This document shows, piece after piece, positions 1-7,441 of a stretch of DNA of 64,000 bases. The notes under the pieces are model-generated. The model saw only the letters and a program-made list of their open reading frames with translations. It made no database searches and was not told the origin of the DNA. The translations under genes were made by a program, and so were the position numbers. This stretch comes from Sphingomonas sp. CFBP 8760. GTDB lineage: Bacteria; Pseudomonadota; Alphaproteobacteria; Sphingomonadales; Sphingomonadaceae. The DNA lies in assembly GCF_014841615.1 (NCBI RefSeq), contig NZ_JACYUG010000004.1, positions 259,283-323,282 on the forward strand, in the 5' to 3' direction. How positions within the stretch are numbered: position 1 is the stretch's first letter; every line of letters begins with the position of its first letter.

Positions 1-489
1 CGCCAGCACCACCGCGGTTGCCGCCATCGGCAGCAACGGCGAGGCGCGGCCCGACAGCAGCGCATAGGTGGTGCCGACCGACCGCAGCTGAAGCGCGAGG
101 TACGGCACCGTTCCCGCCAGTGCCAGCAACGTCACCAGCGCGGCGACACCCCGGCTGCGGCCGAACCGGGCACCGATGAAATCGGCGACCGAGGTCGCGC
201 CGACATGCTTAGCGACGATGATCAGCCGTTCCAGCCAGCCGATACCCAGCGCGTACAGCAGGATCGGCCCGGCATAGATCGGCAGGTAGGACCAGCCACC
301 GACACTGGCGCTGCCGACCGCGCCGTAGAAGGTCCAGCTGGTGCAGTAGACGGTAAGCGACAGCGCATAGGCCGTGCCCCGCCAGCGCCGCCGAAACCGG
401 CCCGCCACCGGACCGTCCATCCGGTAGGCGACGACGAACAGCAGCCCCGCATAGGTCAATGCCACCGCGAACAGGGCGATGCCGCTCAA
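1..489 (-). CDS. N-terminal part of a sodium:solute symporter-type sensor kinase (partial)
   Basis: Only the first 163 codons lie in the window; the gene runs off the left edge. It starts at TTG (487-489), chosen because GGAG lies 9 bases upstream and no ATG fits. The product begins with a membrane segment (about residues 4-22), then a basic loop, then YALSLTVYCTSWTFYGAVG (residues 41-59), a stretch typical of the symporter-like membrane domain in CbrA-type sensor histidine kinases. More hydrophobic segments follow. By family knowledge this membrane domain is usually fused to PAS and histidine kinase domains, but the kinase part is outside the window, so a plain SSS transporter remains possible. 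Confidence 0.7.
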   Translation of the reverse strand, partial: MSGIALFAVALTYAGLLFVVAYRMDGPVAGRFRRRWRGTAYALSLTVYCTSWTFYGAVGSASVGGWSYLPIYAGPILLYALGIGWLERLIIVAKHVGATSVADFIGARFGRSRGVAALVTLLALAGTVPYLALQLRSVGTTYALLSGRASPLLPMAATAVVLA

Positions 490-614
490 TGCGTGTGTCT
501 CCGGCCTGACCGTGCCGATACGGGCACCTGCCCGATGCTAGGCGGCGGGTGCCACGGTGTCACCCGCCTTCTCGCGGGGCGGTCGACGATGATGGTATCG
601 CCGGGCCGTGACGG

Positions 615-2168
615 TCATTCCGCCGCCGGTGGCATCCAGCGAAGCCGGAGGCGCCCGCCCGCCCGGCCCGGCGCGGCAAGGCCACCGCGCGCGACGATCC
701 CCGCCGCGACGGCGGTCCGCTGGCGCAGGGTGGCGCCGTCGACCAGCAGGGTGCGGGCGAGGCGGGCGGAAACCCAGCCGGCCTCGCCGAGCGCGGCATC
801 GTCGATCACCCCCGATCTGATCGCGACGACGGGCAGGGCGACGTCGTCCGGTGGTGCGACGATCGCCTGCCAGCCGGCGGCCGCGGCATCCGCGCGCCGT
901 TCCAGATCGCGATAGCCGGCGACCGTCAGGCCGGGCAGCGGCGCGGCGGTGGCGCGGATCGTGCGGGCGGGTTCGTCGGCCCGCACCGTGGCGGGCGCGG
1001 CCCCGACGATCATCGCGACGTCCGCCACTGCGCGGTCGCGCGCGCGCGCCGCCGTCGCCGCCGACAGCGCCTCGCCATGGCCGGCGCGGGCGATCTGTGC
1101 CGCCTCCACCGCGCCGTTCTCCGGCGAGATGCGGACCTGATCGATATGGACGTCGACCGCGCGGGCCAGTCGCCGCCGCAGATCGGCGGCCAGCTTGCGA
1201 TCCGCATCGGGTTCGATCCGCGGCGTCAGCATCACCGCCCTGACCCGCACCGGATCGATGCCGTGATCGATCTCCACCTGACTGAGCCGGGCGCCGGGGG
1301 GGAAATCGTCACCCAGCGCATCCCTGACCTGACGCTGCGCCACCGCCTCGAAGGCGATGCGGCGCAGGCCGGCGCCGAGCGGGACCGACAACAGGCCGAT
1401 CGCCACCGCGAACAGCACGAGCTGCCAGCCGGTATGGTGCGGCGACAGGTGACTGCCGAAGCCGTAGCAGCGCGCGACGAGCGCGGCGGTCAGCGCGATG
1501 GTGATCGCATTGGTCAGGAACAGCAGCAGCGCGCCGGAGAAGACGACCCAGTTCCACGTCGCGATCCCGAAGCCGACCACGACCAGCGGCGGCATCAGCG
1601 CGATCGCGATGGCGACGCCCACCACCGTGCCGCCCCGCCCGCGGATCAGCGCATAGCCGCCGGCGATCGCGGAGAGCAGTGCGACGAGCAGGTCGAACAG
1701 CGTCGGCTGCGTCCGCCCCGCGATCTCGCTGGTGATGGTCTGGACGGGGGAGAGCAGGATCAGCACGACCGACATCGTCACCGCGATGACCGATCCCAGC
1801 GCCAGCGCGGTCGCGGCACGACGGATCTCGTGGAAATCGAGCGTGGCGATGCCGAAACCCAGGCCGATGATCGGCATCATCAGCGGCGACAGCAGCATCG
1901 CGCCGATCAGCACCGCCACCGAGGGCATCAGCAGGCCGAGCAGCGAGATCGCGGCCGAGATCACGATGAGGAAGACGTAGCGGCCCGACCATCCCGCCTC
2001 GTCGGCGATCTGTCGCAGGATGCCGTCATGATCGACGCCCCTGGTCGCGGTGGCCAGCCAGCGGCGCGGCAGGAGCAGAAGCCGTTTCAGGGTCGGGGCG
2101 ATGTCGGCGTCTCCGTCATGGCGAAGGTCCGCGACAGGCCATGGTACAGTTTCTCGCGGCAGACCCAC
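615..2168 (-). CDS. DUF389 family membrane protein
   Basis: The 517-residue reading has a hydrophobic N-terminal half with about six membrane segments and the glycine-rich GAMLLSPLMMPIIGLGFG stretch typical of DUF389 proteins, then a long hydrophilic C-terminal half rich in Ala and Arg. Function of the family is not established. No ATG is available near the expected N-terminus: the best candidate is GTG at 2168, which makes the gene overlap the end of the ClC gene by 82 bases. The ClC stop lies within the overlap, so the two genes look translationally coupled in one operon. The start is therefore uncertain, the family call is good. Confidence 0.75.
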   Translation of the reverse strand: MGLPRETVPWPVADLRHDGDADIAPTLKRLLLLPRRWLATATRGVDHDGILRQIADEAGWSGRYVFLIVISAAISLLGLLMPSVAVLIGAMLLSPLMMPIIGLGFGIATLDFHEIRRAATALALGSVIAVTMSVVLILLSPVQTITSEIAGRTQPTLFDLLVALLSAIAGGYALIRGRGGTVVGVAIAIALMPPLVVVGFGIATWNWVVFSGALLLFLTNAITIALTAALVARCYGFGSHLSPHHTGWQLVLFAVAIGLLSVPLGAGLRRIAFEAVAQRQVRDALGDDFPPGARLSQVEIDHGIDPVRVRAVMLTPRIEPDADRKLAADLRRRLARAVDVHIDQVRISPENGAVEAAQIARAGHGEALSAATAARARDRAVADVAMIVGAAPATVRADEPARTIRATAAPLPGLTVAGYRDLERRADAAAAGWQAIVAPPDDVALPVVAIRSGVIDDAALGEAGWVSARLARTLLVDGATLRQRTAVAAGIVARGGLAAPGRAGGRLRLRWMPPAAE

Positions 2169-3427
2169 TGGCTGGCGGCATCGGCGATGAAGGCGGTCGC
2201 GAACATCGGCAGCATCAGGCCGCGGCTGGCGGTCGTCTCGGACAGGATGATGACCGCGGTCAGCGGCGCGCGCACCACCCCGGCGAAATAGGCGACCATG
2301 CCGAGGATCACGACCGCGCTGGCCGGCTCGCCGGGGAAGGCGCCGCGCAACAGGTTGCCGACCCCCGCACCGACGGCGAGCGACGGCGCGAAGATGCCGC
2401 CCGGTAGCCCCGCGATCGCGGTCGCCGCGGTAGCGAGCAGCTTGGCCGGGCCGAACCATGCCGGCGCATCGACCCCGACGATCATCGCGCGCGCGGCCGA
2501 ATAGCCGGTGCCCCAGGTAAGCCCGGTGCCGACGCCCAGACAGGCGACCACGATGCCGCACAGGCCGGCGAACCGGACGGGATGCGCGCGCGACCAGCGC
2601 GTCAGCCGGTTGCGACCCAGCGCCATCGTCAGCATGATCCGCGAGAACAGCCCGCCGGCCAGACCGCCCGCCACCCCGGCGACCGGGGCGACGATCAGGG
2701 CGGACAGAAGCGGCAGATGCGCGCCGATCGCGCCGAAATAGATGTAATCGCCCTGCACCGATTGCGCGACCATGCCCGCGATGACGATCGCGGCGAGGAC
2801 CAGCAGCGTCACCCGCTGTTCATAGGCGGAGGCCAGTTCCTCGATCGCGAACAGCAGCCCGGCAAGCGGCGTGTTGAACGCCGCCGCGACCCCCGCCGCC
2901 CCCCCTGCGATCAGCACCCCGCCGCGCAGCGGCACGCGCACGATGCGATGGGTCAGCCCCATGACGGCGGCGGCCAGCTGTACCGTCGGCCCCTCGCGCC
3001 CCACCGAGGCCCCGGCGAGCACGGCGCCGATCGTCAACACCGCCTTGGCCGCGACCGTCCGGATCGAAATCAGCGTCCGGGTGGCGAGGTTGGGGTTCGC
3101 CTGCGCGGCGATCACCTGCGGAATACCCGACCCGCGCGCCAGCGGTGCATAGCGCCGCGTGATCCAGACCAGCCCCATGAAGGTGAGCGGCGTGGTGGCC
3201 AGCGGCAGCCAGTGCCAAGTCGCGGCGTAGCGGGCGAAGGTCGCCCCGGCCCAGTCCGACGCCTCCGCGAAGAGCGTGGCGACGATCCCGATCAGGATCG
3301 CCCCGATCAGGATCGCCGCCCGCGTCCGGAACTGCACCGATTGCGGGCCGCGCGCGCGCAGCAGGGCGCGGTACCGCGCCGGCGTCCAGCGTCTTGCCGG
3401 CAGGAAACGATCGATGATGCCAGCCAT
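2087..3427 (-). CDS. clcA: ClC-family chloride channel / chloride-proton antiporter
   Basis: The 446-residue protein has the ClC signatures GSGIP at residues 99-103 and GREGP at 143-147; Glu145 corresponds to the gating glutamate of ClC antiporters. About ten or more hydrophobic helices are visible and there is no C-terminal CBS pair, so this is the short bacterial form. In the family it exchanges chloride for protons across the inner membrane and helps with acid stress or ion balance. It is the first gene of a two-gene minus-strand unit with the DUF389 protein, whose start lies inside its 3' end. Whether it is a channel or an exchanger cannot be told from sequence alone. Confidence 0.9.
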   Translation of the reverse strand: MAGIIDRFLPARRWTPARYRALLRARGPQSVQFRTRAAILIGAILIGIVATLFAEASDWAGATFARYAATWHWLPLATTPLTFMGLVWITRRYAPLARGSGIPQVIAAQANPNLATRTLISIRTVAAKAVLTIGAVLAGASVGREGPTVQLAAAVMGLTHRIVRVPLRGGVLIAGGAAGVAAAFNTPLAGLLFAIEELASAYEQRVTLLVLAAIVIAGMVAQSVQGDYIYFGAIGAHLPLLSALIVAPVAGVAGGLAGGLFSRIMLTMALGRNRLTRWSRAHPVRFAGLCGIVVACLGVGTGLTWGTGYSAARAMIVGVDAPAWFGPAKLLATAATAIAGLPGGIFAPSLAVGAGVGNLLRGAFPGEPASAVVILGMVAYFAGVVRAPLTAVIILSETTASRGLMLPMFATAFIADAASQWVCREKLYHGLSRTFAMTETPTSPRP

Positions 3428-3733
3428 CGATCGACCCTAAGGCGGTCGGGCCGGCCCGTCACCCCCGCCGGATCGAATGAATGGAACGGGTTACGGGCGG
3501 ATCGTCTTGCCATCATGCGTCTGGAACATGGTGGTGTCCCGGCAAGGCCCGGCGGATCGTTGCGACCGGCGCAGGGCCGGACACGCGGTTCGTTCGTTAC
3601 CGATCGTGCCATGACCGGTGGCGGCCTTTCAACGAGGGGGAGCGGATGCCATGACGTCCGGGATGCGACGTCCAGATCATCCTCTTGCCCGGTCCGGGGC
3701 CCGGTCCGGGCGCGCCGGCGGGAACGTGGCCGG
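3428..3733. other. Intergenic region between clcA and recF
   Basis: This 306-base divergent spacer should hold the promoters of clcA (leftward) and recF (rightward). I see GC-rich short repeats such as CCCGGTCCGGGGCCCGGTCC near 3690 but no convincing promoter, RNA or small gene. Confidence 0.4.
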
Positions 3734-4789
3734 ATGAGTGGTGCCCCGCTGTCCCGGCTGGTCCTGACCGATTTTCGCAATCATGCCACGCTGACGATCG
3801 CGCCCGGTGCCGGCTTCGTCGTGCTGACGGGCGAGAACGGCGCGGGCAAGACCAACGTGCTGGAGGCGGTGTCGCTGCTGGCACCCGGCCGTGGCCTGCG
3901 CCGCGCGATGCCGGGGGCGATGGCGCGGCAGGGCGGGGCGGGCGGGTTCGGCATCGCCGCGACGGTGGCGGACGATGTGGCGGTCGCGACGGGCACGCTG
4001 GCCAGCGCGCCCGACCGGCGGCTGGTGCGGGTGCAGGGGGCGGCGACGCCGGCGACGACGCTGCCCGAATGGCTGACGGTGCTGTGGCTGACGCCCGCCA
4101 CCGACCGGCTGTTCGTCGAGCCGGCGGGGGAACGGCGGCGCTTCCTGGACCGGTTGACGCTGGCGCTGGCGCCGGGCCACGCGCTGCACGCGACCCGGTA
4201 CGAGGCGGCGATGCGGGAACGCAACCGGCTGTTGGCGGGGGAGCGGCCGGCCGATCCCGACTGGCTGACCGCGCTGGAGGCGCGGATGGCCGAGCATGGC
4301 ACGGCGCTGGACGCGGCGCGGCACGAGACGGTGACGTTGCTGGCGGAGCGGCTGGCGACGGTGCCGGCGGGGCCGTTCGCGCGGGCGGGGCTGGCCCTGA
4401 TCGGCGAGGCGGTGGCGGCGGACGGATTCGCGCAGGCACTGGCGCTGGGGCGGCGACGCGATGCCGCGGCGGGACGGACGCTGACCGGGCCGCACCGCGC
4501 CGATCTGGCGGTGACGCATCTCGACAAGGGGCGGGCGGCGGCGCTCGCCTCCACCGGCGAGCAGAAGGCGCTGCTGCTGGGCATCGTGCTGGCCCATGCC
4601 GAACTGGTGGCGGAGCGGACGGGGCGGGCGCCGGTGCTGCTGCTCGACGAGGTCGCCGCGCATCTCGATCCGCAGCGGCGGGCGGCCTTGTTCACGCGGC
4701 TGGAAGGACGCGGCCAGACCTGGATGACGGGGACGGAGATCGCATTGTTCGAGGGGCTGGGGGATGAGGCGACGCGCATCGCGCTATAG
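3734..4789 (+). CDS. recF: DNA replication and repair protein RecF
   Basis: RecF is an SMC-like ATPase that binds gapped DNA and loads RecA with RecO and RecR. The 351-residue protein starts with a typical RecF N-terminus (LVLTDFRNH at 10-17), a Walker [10 protein letters not shown] at residues 33-41, an ABC-type signature around [11 protein letters not shown] and a Walker [14 protein letters not shown]. The length is usual for the family. The ATG at 3734 is used because the RecF homology starts there; the reading frame is open for more than 1 kb further upstream but that part is antisense to clcA. It is a single gene here, not next to dnaA-dnaN, which is common in alphaproteobacteria. Its stop codon lies in the loop of a long hairpin. 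Confidence 0.95.
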   Translation: MSGAPLSRLVLTDFRNHATLTIAPGAGFVVLTGENGAGKTNVLEAVSLLAPGRGLRRAMPGAMARQGGAGGFGIAATVADDVAVATGTLASAPDRRLVRVQGAATPATTLPEWLTVLWLTPATDRLFVEPAGERRRFLDRLTLALAPGHALHATRYEAAMRERNRLLAGERPADPDWLTALEARMAEHGTALDAARHETVTLLAERLATVPAGPFARAGLALIGEAVAADGFAQALALGRRRDAAAGRTLTGPHRADLAVTHLDKGRAAALASTGEQKALLLGIVLAHAELVAERTGRAPVLLLDEVAAHLDPQRRAALFTRLEGRGQTWMTGTEIALFEGLGDEATRIAL

Positions 4790-4811
4790 GGATGCGCGTC
4801 GCCTCATCCCC
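4760..4811. terminator. Perfect 21-bp inverted repeat, bidirectional terminator of recF and the EthD gene
   Basis: Bases 4760-4780 and 4791-4811 are exact reverse complements around a 10-base loop. The left arm codes for the last residues of RecF and the recF stop TAG sits in the loop; the right arm ends 9 bases from the stop of the convergent EthD-domain gene. No T-run follows, but the stem is long and GC-rich in both directions. The structure is seen directly; the terminator role is inferred. Confidence 0.7.
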
Positions 4812-4820
4812 GGCGGGTCC

Positions 4821-5720
4821 TTAGATTTCGCCGGTCAGCAGCAGGTGGCGGACATCGGCGCGGGTCTGGTTGACGGCGCCCAGCCGTTCGATCAGCTGCG
4901 CGGGCCGGCTTCCCCGCAGACCCGCCAGCGTCAGTTCCCCGTCACGGACATAGGTGTACATCCCGCTGACCGCGAAGGCGGTGGCATGGCCGATATGCCG
5001 TTGCTGTTCCGCCACCGTCGCCGTGAAGCGGTCGGAGGCGAAGAAGCGTCGCCGGGTCAGTGGCGTGGCGAAGCTGAGGTCCAGCACGGCGATGCGTTCA
5101 CGCTCGGGCGGCACCCGGTGGGCGACATTGGGCGCGGGCGGGGCGGGATCGGCGTTGTCATAGGCATCAGGAAGGTGAAGCCGCACGCGCAGGAGCGCGG
5201 GATCGTCGGCCAAGATGGCGGCGAAGCGCGTCATGAACCCCGCGAACGCATCCGGATCGGTATCGCCGGGGCCAAAATGGACGTGCATCCGATCCAGCCC
5301 GTCGGGACCGTTGGGGCTGGGATCGGCGATCCGGTCGACCAGCGTCCGCGATCCGTGCGGCAGCGCATAGGCGACGGTGGCGGCGAACATGTTCTGTTCG
5401 TCGGCGAACAGGATCGACGATGCGGCGTCGAACACCTGCTGGTCCGCCGCGCTGGCGAACCCGATCTCGACCCCGCCGTCCAGCACGTAATCCGGAAAGG
5501 CGGCGATCCCGTCCTGCGCCGGCCAGAGATGCGCATCCTGCTCGCGATCGAGGTGGTACTGGACGTACCAGCCGAGCCCCGGCACCCGCGAGCACAGCGG
5601 ACCATGCACGTCCCGCCAATAGGTCGCGAAGACATCGTGGGGGACCTGGGGGCGCCGCAGCACCGTCGTATAGGTATTGATCGCGATGCCGGCATCGCGG
5701 GCTGCATGGTCGATCGTCAT
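4821..5720 (-). CDS. EthD-domain (dimeric alpha-beta barrel) protein
   Basis: The 299-residue protein has an N-terminal EthD-like segment with YWRDVHGPLCSRVPGLGWY (about residues 33-51), the typical YWRxxHGPL motif of this ferredoxin-like fold. The rest, up to RHLLLTGEI at the end, looks like a second alpha-beta barrel half of the same kind. EthD-type domains are found in degradation and polyketide or ring-modifying pathways, but the substrate here is unknown. It is the second gene of an operon, 20 bases after the PRISE-type reductase, and ends at a long hairpin shared with recF. No export signal is seen, so it is likely cytoplasmic. Confidence 0.75.
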   Translation of the reverse strand: MTIDHAARDAGIAINTYTTVLRRPQVPHDVFATYWRDVHGPLCSRVPGLGWYVQYHLDREQDAHLWPAQDGIAAFPDYVLDGGVEIGFASAADQQVFDAASSILFADEQNMFAATVAYALPHGSRTLVDRIADPSPNGPDGLDRMHVHFGPGDTDPDAFAGFMTRFAAILADDPALLRVRLHLPDAYDNADPAPPAPNVAHRVPPERERIAVLDLSFATPLTRRRFFASDRFTATVAEQQRHIGHATAFAVSGMYTYVRDGELTLAGLRGSRPAQLIERLGAVNQTRADVRHLLLTGEI

Positions 5721-5740
5721 GGCAGGCTCCGGATGCAGGG

Positions 5741-6802
5741 TCAGGGGATCAGCCGGGCGGCGCGCAACTGCCCGAACAGTGCATAAAAAGCATCGTCGGT
5801 CGGCTGATAGGCGGTGAAGCCGAGCCGGCGGCTCTTCGACATGTCGGTCACCACCTCGATCGGGCGGCCGAGATCGGCATCGGTGTGCCAGGGGGAGGCG
5901 AGCCGCGTCAGATCGGGTTCGGCCAGCTCCTCGCGTTCGGCGATCCGGCGCCACAAAGCGGCATCGTCCGCCATCTGATCCTCCAGCGGCCGTACGATGC
6001 CATCGAACGGCGCCGCCTCGATCCCGAACCAGTCGGCGATCCGGCTCCACATCCATTGCCAGCGGAAGACGTCGCCGTTGACGATGTTGAACGCCTGATC
6101 GTGCGCCGCCGCCGTCCCGGTCGCCCAGAGCAACTGACGGGCGAGCTGGCCGGCATCGGTCATGTCGGTCAGCCCGCTCCACTGCGCGGCCGAACCGGGG
6201 AAGGTGAAGGGCCGTCCCGTCTCGCGGCACAGCGTCGCATAGACGGCCAGCGTCGTGCCCATGTTCATCGCATTGCCGACCGCCAGCCCGATCACGGTGT
6301 GGGGGCGGTGGACGCTCCAGGTGAAGCCGTCGCGCGCGGCGGCGGCGAACACCTCGTCCTCCTGCGCGTAGTAGAAGTTCTCGACGTCGAGCCGGCCCTG
6401 TTCCTCGCGGAACGGCGTCTGCGGCAACGTGCCTTTGCCATAGGCCTCGAACGGCCCGAGATAATGCTTCAGCCCGGTGACGAGCGCGACATGGCGTGGC
6501 CGGGTCGGCTTCGGCAGGCCGTCCAGCAGGTTGCGCACCATGGCGGCGTTGACGCGGATATTCTCCGCCTCGCTGTCCTGCCGCGCCCAGGTGGTGATGA
6601 ACACCGCATCGGGATCGATATCCGCCAGTGCGGTGGCGGTGCCGGCGGCATCCTGAAGGTCGGCGGCCACCGGGCGCACGCCCGCCTGTTCGCCGGGCCG
6701 GCGGGCAAGGCCGTGGACGGTCCAGCCCTGTTCCACCAGCAACGCCGTCGTCGCGCTGCCGACTATCCCGCTCGCGCCCACCACCAATGCCGTGCCGGCC
6801 AT
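5741..6802 (-). CDS. PRISE-like short-chain reductase (progesterone 5-beta-reductase / iridoid synthase-like SDR)
   Basis: The 353-residue protein starts with a Rossmann NAD(P) motif GASGIVGS (residues 8-15). It lacks the usual SDR YxxxK but has TGLKHYLGPFE and NFYYAQED, which match the unusual catalytic Lys and Tyr motifs of the PRISE family (plant progesterone 5-beta-reductase and iridoid synthase). Such enzymes reduce activated C=C bonds with NADPH. The start ATG at 6802 places the Rossmann strand at the N-terminus; an in-frame ATG at 6859 would add a non-homologous leader. It is followed after 20 bases by the EthD-domain gene and faces a divergent HxlR regulator, so regulation by that protein is likely. 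The bacterial substrate is unknown. Confidence 0.85.
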   Translation of the reverse strand: MAGTALVVGASGIVGSATTALLVEQGWTVHGLARRPGEQAGVRPVAADLQDAAGTATALADIDPDAVFITTWARQDSEAENIRVNAAMVRNLLDGLPKPTRPRHVALVTGLKHYLGPFEAYGKGTLPQTPFREEQGRLDVENFYYAQEDEVFAAAARDGFTWSVHRPHTVIGLAVGNAMNMGTTLAVYATLCRETGRPFTFPGSAAQWSGLTDMTDAGQLARQLLWATGTAAAHDQAFNIVNGDVFRWQWMWSRIADWFGIEAAPFDGIVRPLEDQMADDAALWRRIAEREELAEPDLTRLASPWHTDADLGRPIEVVTDMSKSRRLGFTAYQPTDDAFYALFGQLRAARLIP

Positions 6803-6908
6803 GTCGATTCCTTCGGTAAATGACTGTAGGGAAAGGAAGCTAGGCAGCGGCGGGGGCATCTTCTAGACGGCACCGAACAGGGGGCCAGGCACCAGGGGGT
6901 AACCAGCG

Positions 6909-7289
6909 ATGCAGCCGGGATCGACGGAACCGGAATGGCGCGAGGATTGCGCACCGCGACGCGTACTGGCGCTGTTCGCGACCAAATGGACCAGCATGGT
7001 GCTGCATACACTCCACGCGCAGCACGACGGCGCGGCGCGGACCGGGGCGTTGCTGCGCAGCCTGCCGGGCATTTCCAAGAAGATGCTGACGCAGACCGTG
7101 CGCGAGATGGAGCAGACGGGCCTGATCACCCGCCATGTCGAAAGCACGATGCCCCCGGCGGTGGAATACCGGCTGACGCCACTGGGCCGCCGGTTCGTCG
7201 AGCCGGTCGAACTGCTCTATGCGTGGGGGCGCGACAATGCCGACGCGCTCGACGCGCTGGGCAGCCGGCCATCGGCACGGCGATCCTGA
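6909..7289 (+). CDS. HxlR family winged-helix transcriptional regulator
   Basis: The 126-residue protein matches the HxlR/MarR-like winged helix: CAPRRVLALFATKWT near the N-terminus (HxlR proteins have a conserved Cys followed by a KWT stretch), then LLRSLPGISKKMLTQTVREM as the recognition region and EYRLTPLGRR in the wing. HxlR proteins often sense electrophiles or redox state through the N-terminal Cys. The gene is divergent from the PRISE-type reductase (106 bases between starts), so it probably controls that operon and itself. The effector is unknown. Confidence 0.9.
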   Translation: MQPGSTEPEWREDCAPRRVLALFATKWTSMVLHTLHAQHDGAARTGALLRSLPGISKKMLTQTVREMEQTGLITRHVESTMPPAVEYRLTPLGRRFVEPVELLYAWGRDNADALDALGSRPSARRS

Positions 7290-7343
7290 CCGGTCGCCCC
7301 CGCCGCATCGGCTCCTGAGACGAGTCACCGCAAAGACACACTC

Positions 7344-7381
7344 TGCAACCGATTGTAACTGGGCGTTGCAATCGTTTGTAA
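7344..7381. promoter_or_regulatory. Two tandem LacI-type operators upstream of the TonB receptor
   Basis: TGCAACCGATTGTAA (7344-7358) and TGCAATCGTTTGTAA (7367-7381) are direct repeats 23 bases apart, each a half-symmetric TGCAAnCGnTTGnA site with a central CG as bound by LacI/GalR repressors. They lie 60-100 bases before the receptor start. No LacI gene is in the window. Confidence 0.6.
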
Positions 7382-7441
7382 TGTGAATATTGAAGGCATC
7401 GGAGATCGCGTCTCACGCGACGTTTCTACAGGAGAGGGTTT

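Noticed and set aside
541..570. Hairpin GGCGGGTG / CACCCGCC as a terminator after the DUF389 gene
   Set aside because: The stem is only 8 bp and lacks a T-run, and such GC-rich short hairpins are common here; left out of the features.
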